Positions 1 through 6,479 of a stretch of DNA of 9,808 nucleotides are shown here, in pieces. A model generated the notes under the pieces. That model was not told where the DNA came from, did not search any database, and saw only the letters and a program-made list of their open reading frames with translations. Source of the DNA: Candidatus Eiseniibacteriota bacterium (GTDB lineage Bacteria > Eisenbacteria > RBG-16-71-46 > JAFGJU01); the NCBI GenBank assembly GCA_016928935.1, contig JAFGJU010000045.1, positions 1-9,808 of the forward strand, in the 5' to 3' direction. A program made the position numbers and the translations under genes. Each line of letters starts with the position of its first letter. Position 1 is the first letter of the stretch.

Positions 1-38
1 GTTGGAGGGCCGGGCCGCCGGCCGGAGCCATGAATGGA

Positions 39-67
39 TTGACAGCAGTGGGGTCCGGAATTAGACT
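39..67 (+). promoter_or_regulatory. Probable sigma70-type promoter of the exbB-tonB cluster
   Basis: A perfect -35 hexamer TTGACA (39-44) is followed after exactly 17 bases by TAGACT (62-67), which matches four of six bases of the -10 consensus. Transcription would start near base 74 and give a leader of about 98 bases before exbB. It is the best promoter-like pair I found in any spacer of the window. The assignment rests on consensus matching alone, and the housekeeping sigma preference of this organism is unknown. Confidence 0.55.
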
Positions 68-80
68 CCGGATACCGGAG
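66..80 (+). promoter_or_regulatory. Inverted repeat overlapping the -10 element and start region (possible operator)
   Basis: CTCCGG (66-71) and CCGGAG (75-80) form a perfect 6-bp dyad around ATA. It starts inside the proposed -10 hexamer and covers the predicted transcription start. A third CCGG lies just upstream within TCCGGA (54-59). The placement would suit a repressor site, but the dyad is short and does not resemble a Fur box or another operator I recognise. In a GC-rich region it could arise by chance. Confidence 0.3.
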
Positions 81-83
81 GGT

Positions 84-102
84 GCCGTCCCGCTGAGACG
101 GC
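84..102 (+). other. Small hairpin in the exbB leader
   Basis: GCCGTC (84-89) pairs perfectly with GACGGC (97-102) across a 7-base loop. In the predicted transcript it would lie about ten bases from the 5' end, so it could stabilise the mRNA. Alternatively, it and the adjacent dyad could belong to the end of an upstream transcript. No run of T follows, so it is not a classical terminator. Confidence 0.3.
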
Positions 103-171
103 CTTCACCGGCCCGCCGCGCAGTCTTGTTGGGTTTGGGGACGAGAATCCACAAACGCGGAGTTAAGCCTC

Positions 172-1023
172 ATGTCTAAGCGTACGCTCTTGCTCTGTCT
201 CCTGGTCTGTCTGGCTGCCTCTGCGCCGTCGCTCTTCGACTTTTGTGATGCTCAGGAAGGCCCGCCCCCGTCGCAGCATGAAACGGCCGACCCGGGTGGT
301 GGGGTGTCCCCTGCGGTCGCCGCTCCTGAGGCCGGTGGGCCCGACACCTCCGGGCTCGAGGACTCGTGGTTGGGAAGGATGAGAAGAAGCGGGATAGTGG
401 ACTTCTACGTCAGGGGGGGCTTCTTCATGCACCCAATCCTGCTCTGCTCGATCCTGGGACTGGCGATAATCCTGGAGCGGGCGTACGTCCTGTCCAGGGC
501 GCGCACCGACGCCAAAAAGCTCGTGGCCGAGATGCTGAACGTTCTGAAGAGCGGCGGGCCCGAGGAGGCGCGCGCGCTTCTGCAGAAGACCAGGGGGCCG
601 ATAGCCGCCATACTCCACGCGGGGCTGCTGCGCGCCGACGCCGGGCTGGAGGCCATCGAGCGGTCGATCCTGACCGCGGCCGCCATCGAAGTGTCGTTCC
701 TCGAGAGGGGACTGATCTGGTTGGCGAGCATAGCTAACATAGCGCCTCTTCTGGGGTTCTTGGGCACCGTCTCAGGAATGATCCACGCGTTCGAGGCAAT
801 CGCGGCCGCAGAGCAGGTGAGCCCCAAACTGGTCGCGGACGGCATAGCCGAGGCACTCATCACGACCGCCGCCGGCCTCATCGTGGCCATACCGGTGCAG
901 GCGGCGTACAACTATTTCGTGCAGCGAATCGAGCGATACAGCGTCGACATGGAAGAGTCGAGTCACGACCTTCTGGATGCGTTGACCCAGGGCACCTTCA
1001 CGACGCACAGTCAGGCGACGTGA
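172..1023 (+). CDS. exbB: ExbB/TolQ/MotA-family proton channel subunit with N-terminal periplasmic extension
   Basis: This 283-residue protein is the ExbB-type inner-membrane subunit that, with ExbD, converts proton flow into motion of TonB. The C-terminal two thirds show the family layout. TM1 is at about 84-101, followed by a cytoplasmic domain at about 105-180. TM2 (about 182-203) carries APLLGFLGTVSGMI, and TM3 (about 225-246) contains ITTAAGLIVAIPV. Unusually, the protein begins with a typical signal peptide (MSKRTLLLCLLVCLAASA) and then a Pro/Gly/Ala/Glu-rich, probably unstructured stretch to about residue 65. Classical E. coli ExbB (about 244 residues) lacks this. GGAG at 159-162 supports the ATG start. 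It is first in the exbB-exbD-exbD-tonB cluster, 27 bases before the first exbD. TolQ or MotA roles are less likely because tonB follows in the same run. The family call is firm. Confidence 0.95.
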   Translation: MSKRTLLLCLLVCLAASAPSLFDFCDAQEGPPPSQHETADPGGGVSPAVAAPEAGGPDTSGLEDSWLGRMRRSGIVDFYVRGGFFMHPILLCSILGLAIILERAYVLSRARTDAKKLVAEMLNVLKSGGPEEARALLQKTRGPIAAILHAGLLRADAGLEAIERSILTAAAIEVSFLERGLIWLASIANIAPLLGFLGTVSGMIHAFEAIAAAEQVSPKLVADGIAEALITTAAGLIVAIPVQAAYNYFVQRIERYSVDMEESSHDLLDALTQGTFTTHSQAT

Positions 1024-1050
1024 GGAGTCCCCGGGAGAGTGTAAGGCAAG

Positions 1051-1464
1051 ATGAGACTCGTGAGGAGAAAGAGGGAATCACCGGACATCCCGCTGGCGTC
1101 CACGGCGGACGTGGCGTTCCTGCTCCTCATATTCTTCATAGCCACAACGGTCTTCTCCCTCGACGAGGGCCTGCCTCTGATCCTCCCGGCGAGGGGAGCG
1201 TCCGTGGTGAAGGTCTCGGTCAAGAACGTGGTCAGGATAGTCGTCCACGAGGACGGCACAGTGACGGTGGACAAGAAGGAGACGCCGGTGGACGGTATCT
1301 CCGGAATAGTGCGCGGGATGATCGCCGAAAACGACAAGCTGGTGGTCTCTCTGGAAACACACCCGAGGTGCAGGTACGGACGCATGGTTCGCGTGCTTGA
1401 CCAGCTGAAGCTGGCCAGCGCCACGCGAATCTCCCTGCGACTCTTCAGTCCGGAGACCGGCTAG
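1051..1464 (+). CDS. exbD: ExbD/TolR-family biopolymer transport protein (first copy)
   Basis: This 137-residue protein is of normal ExbD length. A short basic cytoplasmic N-terminus (MRLVRRKRES) leads to one transmembrane helix at about 20-36, which begins with STADVAFLLLIFF. Asp20 sits where ExbD/TolR proteins carry the essential proton-relay aspartate (Asp25 in E. coli ExbD). The rest is a periplasmic domain ending in YGRMVRVLDQLKLASATRISL-like sequence, the usual ExbD C-terminal helix and strand. It would form the shaft inside the ExbB pentamer and contact TonB. AAGG at 1043-1046 is a modest ribosome site for the ATG. A second, divergent exbD follows after 20 bases, so the two products may act as a pair. 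Confidence 0.95.
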   Translation: MRLVRRKRESPDIPLASTADVAFLLLIFFIATTVFSLDEGLPLILPARGASVVKVSVKNVVRIVVHEDGTVTVDKKETPVDGISGIVRGMIAENDKLVVSLETHPRCRYGRMVRVLDQLKLASATRISLRLFSPETG

Positions 1465-1484
1465 CCCAATGGGAGAAGTGTGAC

Positions 1485-1922
1485 ATGCTGCCTGGCAGGA
1501 TGCCCAGGACCAACCGCAGGGCCGTGAGCAAAATCCCCACGTGTACCATGGGGGACATCTCGATGCTCCTCATGATCTTCTTCATGTCCACGGTCATATT
1601 CAGGATGGACAACGGCCTTCCGGTGAGCCTGCCCCGGTCCGAGGCCGGCCAGCGAGTCCCGAGGGAGAACTCGGCCCGAATATGGATTGACGCGGACGGC
1701 AGGGTATCCATAGACGACAACATCATCGACATCTCGGACATAGAGCCGGTGATCAGCCGGAAACTTTCGCGCAACCCCGCGCTCATCGTCTCCTTCAACA
1801 CGGACAAGAGGTGCCCGTACGGCATCGTCTCCCAGGCGATCGATTACCTGAAGAACGCCAACGCGGTCAGGATTGCCTTCATGGCGCCCCGGATAGAGAG
1901 GGGAGGCTCGCTCGAGGAATGA
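1485..1922 (+). CDS. exbD: ExbD/TolR-family biopolymer transport protein (second, divergent copy)
   Basis: This 145-residue protein is a second ExbD, clearly different from the upstream copy. The cytoplasmic N-terminus is basic (RTNRRAVSK). The single helix at about 24-40 reads GDISMLLMIFFMSTVIF, with Asp24 in the proton-relay position. The helix is unusually rich in methionine and is preceded by Cys20. The periplasmic domain keeps the family ending (CPYGIVSQAIDYLKNANAVRI). GGGAGAAG at 1471-1478 lies six bases before the ATG. The stop codon overlaps the tonB start (ATGA at 1919-1922), implying translational coupling. ExbB-ExbD complexes are known to hold two ExbD chains, so a heterodimer is a reasonable inference, but the sequence does not prove it. 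Confidence 0.94.
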   Translation: MLPGRMPRTNRRAVSKIPTCTMGDISMLLMIFFMSTVIFRMDNGLPVSLPRSEAGQRVPRENSARIWIDADGRVSIDDNIIDISDIEPVISRKLSRNPALIVSFNTDKRCPYGIVSQAIDYLKNANAVRIAFMAPRIERGGSLEE

Positions 1923-2533
1923 CACAGACCGCGGAGAGCATACTCCGGTCCAGGTACATGCGGCACCTGGAGGTGACGACGGCGTTCGCCGTGGTCATTC
2001 ATGCGATTGTGTTCCTGGCGTGGCCTCCGTACCTTCCGAGCCCGTACGAGATAGAAGAGAAGAGACTGGAGGTCCTGAACCTGCCCGAGGCCATAGAAAT
2101 ACCACCGCCTCCGGCCGAGGTGGAGCGGCCCGAGCTTGCCCAAGAGGCCATCATCTCGGACGACGTCAGCGACGACGCGACAATCGCCCCAACCGAGTAC
2201 AACCCGTTCGCTCCGCCGGTCATCCCTTCCAGGCCGGAGCCGGAAGCATTCTACGCGTTCGACTCTCCGCCGGAGGTTCTGAGGTCGGTCGAGCCGGAGT
2301 ACCCGGAGCGAGCCAGGGAGGCGGAGGCCGAGGGTGACGTGTTGGTGGAGGTGACAATTGACGAGAACGGCAGGGTCATTTCTGCTAGAGTCATAGCAAG
2401 CGACACGATCGCCGCACTGGAAGAGGCGGCCCTGGATGCCGCGTACGAGTACCTGTTCAAACCGGCCAGGCAGGCGGACGTGCCGGTCAAGTGCAGGGTG
2501 GTGATCCCGTTCAGCTTCACCCTGAGGGACTAG
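1919..2533 (+). CDS. tonB: TonB-family energy transducer (short form)
   Basis: This 204-residue protein is anchored by one helix at about 19-36 with a basic cytoplasmic start (R10, R12, R15). His28 in AVVIHAIVF matches the functional transmembrane histidine of TonB (His20 in E. coli), but the partner serine four residues before it is alanine here. The periplasmic linker (about 37-118) is short and rich in Pro, Glu and Asp rather than Pro-Lys repeats. The C-terminal TonB domain (about 120-203) is typical, with VEPEYPERAR, then GDVLVEVTIDENGRV, then VVIPFSFTL. I place the start at ATG 1919, overlapping the second exbD stop. The frame is open further upstream to an ATG at 1811, but that part runs through exbD and is lineage-implausible sequence. 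The role is to transfer energy to outer-membrane receptors, none of which is encoded here. Confidence 0.93.
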   Translation: MTQTAESILRSRYMRHLEVTTAFAVVIHAIVFLAWPPYLPSPYEIEEKRLEVLNLPEAIEIPPPPAEVERPELAQEAIISDDVSDDATIAPTEYNPFAPPVIPSRPEPEAFYAFDSPPEVLRSVEPEYPERAREAEAEGDVLVEVTIDENGRVISARVIASDTIAALEEAALDAAYEYLFKPARQADVPVKCRVVIPFSFTLRD

Positions 2534-2534
2534 A

Positions 2535-2553
2535 GCCGGCGGGCCCGCCCGGC
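2535..2553 (+). terminator. GC hairpin just after tonB (possible terminator)
   Basis: Directly after the tonB stop, GCCGGCG (2535-2541) can pair with CGCC-c-GGC (2546-2553) around a GGCC loop, with one bulged C. The position suits the end of the exb-tonB transcript, but there is no T-run behind it, so intrinsic termination is uncertain. The rest of the 214-base spacer to the next gene (2534-2747) shows no convincing promoter and no coding sequence that I can support. Confidence 0.35.
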
Positions 2554-2735
2554 CCTCGACCGATTGCTCCGGCGGTCGTCTGTGAGAGGGGCGGCGTTGC
2601 AGTACGGAGTGTGAGGCGGTGCGGGACAGCGGCACTGCCTTCTCGCATTGGCCCGGTGGGGGCTTACGGCGCCGGGCGGAAGTGGTGTCGGATCCGGCTC
2701 ATGAGTTTCCCGAACCCGATGGGTCGGGCGCACAC

Positions 2736-2742
2736 AAGGAGG
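2736..2742 (+). promoter_or_regulatory. Strong ribosome binding site fixing the YIP1-family start
   Basis: AAGGAGG lies five bases before ATG 2748. The same frame is open upstream to a GTG at 2619, which would add 43 residues of non-membrane sequence. That GTG has no comparable ribosome site, so the shorter start is preferred. Confidence 0.75.
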
Positions 2743-2747
2743 ATGAG

Positions 2748-3497
2748 ATGAGCAGTGTCGGAACGTTGAACGCGGGTGGCGGCACGGGAGGATTCGTTGG
2801 CTCCCTGGGCAGGGCGTTTCGCGTCCTGTTTGCCCCCACACAGGTGTTCACGGAGCTCGAGAGAAAGCCCGAATGGCTCGCTCCCGTCGTTATCTGCATA
2901 CTTGTAGCCGTGTTGAGCTCGATCATACTAGTTCCGAGCGTCATCCTCCCTCACCAGCGTCAACTCATGGAGGAGCGCGGGTTGACGGAAGAGCAGCTGG
3001 AGGCCGCCCGGCCTTGGCTCGAAAGCGGCCGGACTCTGATCATTGCCGTCGTCACGTCCGTGGTCGGCACGCCTATCGTGCTGCTGATAGTGGCCGGCGT
3101 CTTTCACCTGGTGTGTGGCCTGCTTCTGCGCGGACAGGCCAACTTCATGCGCACGTTCTCCGTCGCCGCCTTTGCGTGGATGGTGTCGCTGCCGGAAGCC
3201 ATAGTCAAGGTGCCGCTGGCCCTGGCGTCGAAATCGCCGGAGGTGCAAACCGGCCTCGGCCTCCTCATGGCCCGCGACCAGTCCGCCGGGTTCGGGTACC
3301 GCTTCGTGCAGAGTGTTCTGTCTAACGTGGACATCTTCACTCTGTGGAAGGTCGTCCTGCTCGCCCTGGGTGTGGCGGTCATGTTCAAGTTCACGAGGCG
3401 GAAGTCTTACTACGCGACGGGCGGTATCTGGTTGGTCTACGTCCTCCTGGCGTCCGCTGCCGGCTCTATCATACAGCTATCCACGACGGGGCGTTAG
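2748..3497 (+). CDS. YIP1-family multi-spanning membrane protein
   Basis: This 249-residue integral membrane protein has about five helices, at roughly 45-66, 98-128, 135-158, 196-214 and 225-244. The entry GRAFRVLFAPTQVFTELERKPEW (in two parts, about 21-43) is the hallmark start of bacterial YIP1-domain proteins: an F-P-x-x-x-F segment and a K/R-P-x-W just before the first helix. The residues ahead of it (1-20) are a Gly-rich flexible start. Bacterial YIP1 proteins have no established biochemical activity, and eukaryotic relatives act in membrane traffic. It sits alone between two spacers of 214 and 157 bases, just ahead of the TolC-adaptor-ABC genes and on the same strand. A helper role for the exporter is possible but is only inferred from position. 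The family assignment is good; the function is unknown. Confidence 0.85.
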   Translation: MSSVGTLNAGGGTGGFVGSLGRAFRVLFAPTQVFTELERKPEWLAPVVICILVAVLSSIILVPSVILPHQRQLMEERGLTEEQLEAARPWLESGRTLIIAVVTSVVGTPIVLLIVAGVFHLVCGLLLRGQANFMRTFSVAAFAWMVSLPEAIVKVPLALASKSPEVQTGLGLLMARDQSAGFGYRFVQSVLSNVDIFTLWKVVLLALGVAVMFKFTRRKSYYATGGIWLVYVLLASAAGSIIQLSTTGR

Positions 3498-3569
3498 GCC
3501 GCGGCAGGCCGGGGCGGAACAATGCGACCGCCGGCTGCGTATATAGACTGGACTGCGAACCGGTGATGC

Positions 3570-3612
3570 GCGGCGCCAACTTATCCGGCTTTGCACTGAT
3601 GTCGGGCGCCGC
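3570..3612 (+). repeat. 8-bp inverted repeat in the spacer before the TolC-like gene
   Basis: GCGGCGCC (3570-3577) and GGCGCCGC (3605-3612) are perfect reverse complements separated by 27 bases, ending about 27 bases before the ribosome site of the next gene. The pair could fold into a stem in the leader of the exporter transcript or act as a protein-binding dyad. The spacer (3498-3654) also has an AT-rich TATATAGACT at 3540-3549 that looks like a -10 region, but no good -35 lies at the right distance. Confidence 0.35.
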
Positions 3613-3654
3613 TCCGGGCAGCCAGGCCGTTTCTGCATCAGGAGGAAGAAATAG

Positions 3655-5010
3655 ATGGGTGTCAAATTCCGTTTGTTAGTCTTTTGCGCAGCTCTGGGCT
3701 CTCTGGCCGCGTGCGTCTTGCCCGGCTTCGGCGTCGCGGCCGCTCTGGCGGCGGTGCCGGAAGGGCCGCTTGACGTGTCGGACTGCGTGAGGTTGGCCCT
3801 GGGCAGGAACCCGTCCGTGCTGAACGCTCGGGAGAACGTCAAGGAGTCGTCGGGCCGGGCGCTGACGGCCCTGAGCTCCTTTGTGCCAAGCGTGTCTTCG
3901 CGCGCCAACTACTCCCGTCGAATCCAGGGGCCCCAGCAGTACTACATTTCCAGTTTCGACCTCACCCTTCGCACCGAGAGTGTCAGTTCGGAGGATTGGT
4001 CGTACAACGTGTCCGCCTACCAGAGCCTGCTCGACCTGAGTCAGATTTCCGAGGTGCAGGGGGCGCGGGCTTCCGTGAGGGCCACCAGGCACGCGTTCGA
4101 GGCCACGCGCCAGGCCATAGCGTACGAGGTGAGGCTCCAGTTCTACGAGGTTCTCAAGGCCGTGAAGCTGGCGGAGGTGAGCATGGCCGCGCAGGAGCTC
4201 AGCCGGGACGAGCTCAACAGGGCGAGGGCCCTTTTCGAAGTGGGTTCGGTGGCCAAGGGAGACGTCCTCAAGGCAGAGGTGCGGCTGTCGCAGAGCACGC
4301 TCGAGCTCATCGCGGCGGAGAACAGGGTCAAGCTGGAGCGCTCCAGACTGGCCAAGTTGATGGGCCTGCCGGTGGAAACAGAGATCGAGATAGCCGAGGA
4401 CCTGGGAGAAGAATCGGCCAGGGTGGGCACCGAGGGCGCGATCGGCCTGGCCAAAGCCCGGAGACCCGACTTGCTGGCGGCGAGGGAGAACCTGCGGGCC
4501 GCGGAGAAGTCCGCGTTTGCCTCCAAGGCCTCCAGGCTTCCCAGCCTCTCGGGCAGCGTGTCTTACAGTTGGTCCGACAACTCATTCCCGGAGACCGGCG
4601 ACGACCACAGGCGAAACTACGCCTGGGACATCGGCGTGGGACTCGAGCTCCCGATCTTCGACGGGTTCATCACGATAGCAAGCATCCGACAGGCAAAGGC
4701 GCGCGCAGCCATCGCCGAAAACGAGCTCCGTGACACGGAGCTTCAGGTGGCGCTCGACGTCAAGGAAGCCACGCTGACCATCGCGGAGGCGACGGAACGC
4801 ATCAAAGTGTCAAAGAGCGGCCTGGCCAGCGCCGAGGAGGACTACAGACTTTCCCGCGAGAAGTACGACCTCGGGTCAGGCACAATTCTGGAGTTGCTGG
4901 ACGCACAGGTCAACCTGTCGCGGGCCCGCAGCTCGTACGTCGAGTCCCTGGCCAGTCTCAGGGAGGCCGAGGCGTTGTTCGGACGGGCGACCGGCGAGCC
5001 GATAGGCTAG
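3655..5010 (+). CDS. TolC-type outer-membrane efflux protein
   Basis: This 451-residue protein is the outer-membrane channel of the export cluster, at normal family length. An N-terminal export signal (MGVKFRLLVFCAALGSLAAC) is followed by two outer-membrane-efflux repeats, about 36-242 and 262-443. The first contains GSVAKGDVLKAEVRLSQS; the second contains ELPIFDGF and YDLGSGTILELLDAQVNLSRA, both characteristic of the family. These helices build the periplasmic tunnel that docks on the adaptor. LAAC at 17-20 matches a lipobox, so it may be a lipoprotein like OprM. However, hydrophobic sequence runs on to about residue 33, where ordinary cleavage after ALA or LAA is also possible. AGGAGG at 3640-3645 supports the ATG. 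The adaptor gene follows after 47 bases, indicating one operon. Confidence 0.95.
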   Translation: MGVKFRLLVFCAALGSLAACVLPGFGVAAALAAVPEGPLDVSDCVRLALGRNPSVLNARENVKESSGRALTALSSFVPSVSSRANYSRRIQGPQQYYISSFDLTLRTESVSSEDWSYNVSAYQSLLDLSQISEVQGARASVRATRHAFEATRQAIAYEVRLQFYEVLKAVKLAEVSMAAQELSRDELNRARALFEVGSVAKGDVLKAEVRLSQSTLELIAAENRVKLERSRLAKLMGLPVETEIEIAEDLGEESARVGTEGAIGLAKARRPDLLAARENLRAAEKSAFASKASRLPSLSGSVSYSWSDNSFPETGDDHRRNYAWDIGVGLELPIFDGFITIASIRQAKARAAIAENELRDTELQVALDVKEATLTIAEATERIKVSKSGLASAEEDYRLSREKYDLGSGTILELLDAQVNLSRARSSYVESLASLREAEALFGRATGEPIG

Positions 5011-5057
5011 GCAGCCGGGGCGCGGTCGACGACATTTCCCACGGAGGCGTCAAAACG

Positions 5058-6479
5058 ATGAAACGTATCCCGAAAAAGCTCCTCATAATCGCAGGAGCAG
5101 TTGTGGTCGTTGTTCTGATAGTGGTGGGGAATCTCACCGGGAGACGGGAGAAGACCGTCAACGTGCAGATGGGCGAGGTCAAGAGAGGCGACATCACAGC
5201 GACGGTCAGGGCGCCGGGCACGGTGAGGCCGGAGAAGGAGGTCCAGGTCAGCTCGAGCGTCCCGGGCCAGATCGTGCGGCTCCTGGTGCGCGAAGGCGAC
5301 ACGGTGGAGCAGGGACAACTCCTGATGCAGCTGGACAAGACGGAGTACCAGGCCCAGGTTCAGCAGGGCCGAGCGTCCCTGGAGAGCGCGAAGGCGAGCC
5401 TGAACCTGGCGCAGGCCGCCCTCGAACAGTCCGAATCCATCTACAAGAGGAAGAAGGCCCTCCACGAGAGGGGTCTGGCGTCGCCCGAGGAGCTGGAGGC
5501 GGCCGCGACTGAATGGAGCCTGAGGACGGCGGAGGTCGAGTCGGCCAGGCAGCGAGTGGCCGAGACGACGGCCGCCCTCAATATTTACGAGGACGCCCTC
5601 AGAAAGACGACATTCGTGGCCACGCAGTCCGGCGTCGTGTCGAGGCTCAACGTGGAGGAGGGGGAGAACGTCGTGGTGGGCACGATGAACGTGCCGGGCA
5701 CCGTCATAATGACCGTGGCTGACCTGGCGCACATGCAGGTCGAGTGCGGCGTGGACGAAACGGACATCGTGCAGGTGGAGAGGGGACAGAGAGCCGAGAT
5801 CTTTGTGGACGCCTTCCCCGACACATCGTTCGAGGCGACCGTGGTGGAAGTGGGCAGCTCCGGCTGGAGCAGCTCGGCCACGGGCGAAGCGTCCGCCACG
5901 GACTTCACAGTGAAGCTGGCCCTGCCGCCCGGGGTGAAGAACCTGAAGCCGGGGATGACCGCCGACGCCGAGATAGAGACGGCCACCCACAGGAACGTGA
6001 TCACCGTGCCCATCCAGGCAATCGCGGTCAGGGACAGGAAGACGGTGGACAAGTGGGCAACGAAGCGGGCGGAGGAGGGCGGGAAGTCCTCGGGCAAGAA
6101 GACGAAGGCGGTCGAGGCGAAGCAGTCGGCCGGGAAGGCGGGCGGCGGCAGTGCGGCCGCCGACACTGAGGCCGCCGGGACGTCGAGCGGCGGGAACGCC
6201 GACACTTCCTCGGCCGTGAGGACTGCGGAGGAGGACGCGGAGGTGGACGTAACGGGAGTGTTCGTGGTCCGGGACGGCAAGGCGACGTTCGTACCGGTGG
6301 TGACCGGAATCATGAGCGAGACGGACGTGGAGGTCTTGAGCGGGCTCTCCGAGAAGGACGAGGTGGTCACCGGACCGTTCAAGGTGCTGAGAGACTTGAA
6401 GGACGGTCAGGCCGTGAAGGGGGAGAAGAAAAAGGAGAAGAAGGGCGAGAAGGAAGGCGGCGATGGCAGAACTGATTGA
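5058..6479 (+). CDS. MacA/HlyD-like periplasmic adaptor (membrane fusion protein)
   Basis: This 473-residue protein links the inner-membrane permeases to the TolC-type channel. Residues 8-24 form a signal anchor after MKRIPKK. The two lipoyl halves are about 64-93 (SSVPGQIVRLLVREGDTVEQG) and 184-206 (SGVVSRLNVEEGENVV). They flank a short helical hairpin at about 94-180, whose Ala/Glu/Lys pattern suits a coiled coil. A beta-barrel follows to about 310, including LKPGMTADAEIET. The membrane-proximal part starts at VITVPIQAIAVRD and resumes with GVFVVRDGKATFVPVVTG. Between them, residues about 332-396 are a low-complexity Lys/Ala/Gly/Ser/Glu insertion, and the tail is Lys/Glu-rich. Together these make it longer than a typical MacA (about 370 residues). 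GGAGG at 5043-5047 precedes the ATG. Its 3' end overlaps the ATPase gene by 17 bases. Confidence 0.94.
   Translation: MKRIPKKLLIIAGAVVVVVLIVVGNLTGRREKTVNVQMGEVKRGDITATVRAPGTVRPEKEVQVSSSVPGQIVRLLVREGDTVEQGQLLMQLDKTEYQAQVQQGRASLESAKASLNLAQAALEQSESIYKRKKALHERGLASPEELEAAATEWSLRTAEVESARQRVAETTAALNIYEDALRKTTFVATQSGVVSRLNVEEGENVVVGTMNVPGTVIMTVADLAHMQVECGVDETDIVQVERGQRAEIFVDAFPDTSFEATVVEVGSSGWSSSATGEASATDFTVKLALPPGVKNLKPGMTADAEIETATHRNVITVPIQAIAVRDRKTVDKWATKRAEEGGKSSGKKTKAVEAKQSAGKAGGGSAAADTEAAGTSSGGNADTSSAVRTAEEDAEVDVTGVFVVRDGKATFVPVVTGIMSETDVEVLSGLSEKDEVVTGPFKVLRDLKDGQAVKGEKKKEKKGEKEGGDGRTD
6416..6457 (+). other. Purine-only tract spanning the adaptor/ATPase junction
   Basis: From 6416 to 6457 all bases are A or G except one C at 6446. 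The tract encodes the Lys/Glu-rich adaptor tail and supplies the ribosome site (AAGG at 6454-6457) of the overlapping ATPase gene, five bases before its ATG. It includes an A5 run at 6429-6433. Confidence 0.6.

Noticed and set aside
8..23. GGCCGG/CCGGCC palindrome at the window start as a terminator of an upstream gene
   Set aside because: It is a short GC-only stem without a T-run, and the upstream gene is not visible, so no call is possible.
30..179. A 49-codon frame in the leader, running into the exbB start
   Set aside because: It has no ribosome site and a composition like translated spacer. It starts upstream of the best promoter, so it is unlikely to be expressed from it.
1811..1918. 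Upstream ATG extending tonB by 36 residues into the second exbD gene
   Set aside because: The extra residues are out-of-frame exbD sequence rich in Arg and Gly. The ATGA overlap at 1919 gives a normal TonB start.
2619..2747. GTG start giving the YIP1 protein 43 extra N-terminal residues
   Set aside because: The added residues do not look like the family, and a near-perfect AAGGAGG sits before the ATG at 2748.
3540..3549. TATATAGACT as a promoter -10 for the exporter genes
   Set aside because: The hexamer at the proper distance upstream is a poor -35 (GAACAA or AATGCG), so it is not listed as a promoter.
5007..5990. A 327-codon open frame on the minus strand opposite the adaptor gene
   Set aside because: It is a shadow of the adaptor gene: skewed composition (Gly/Arg/His/Leu), no domain, no ribosome site.
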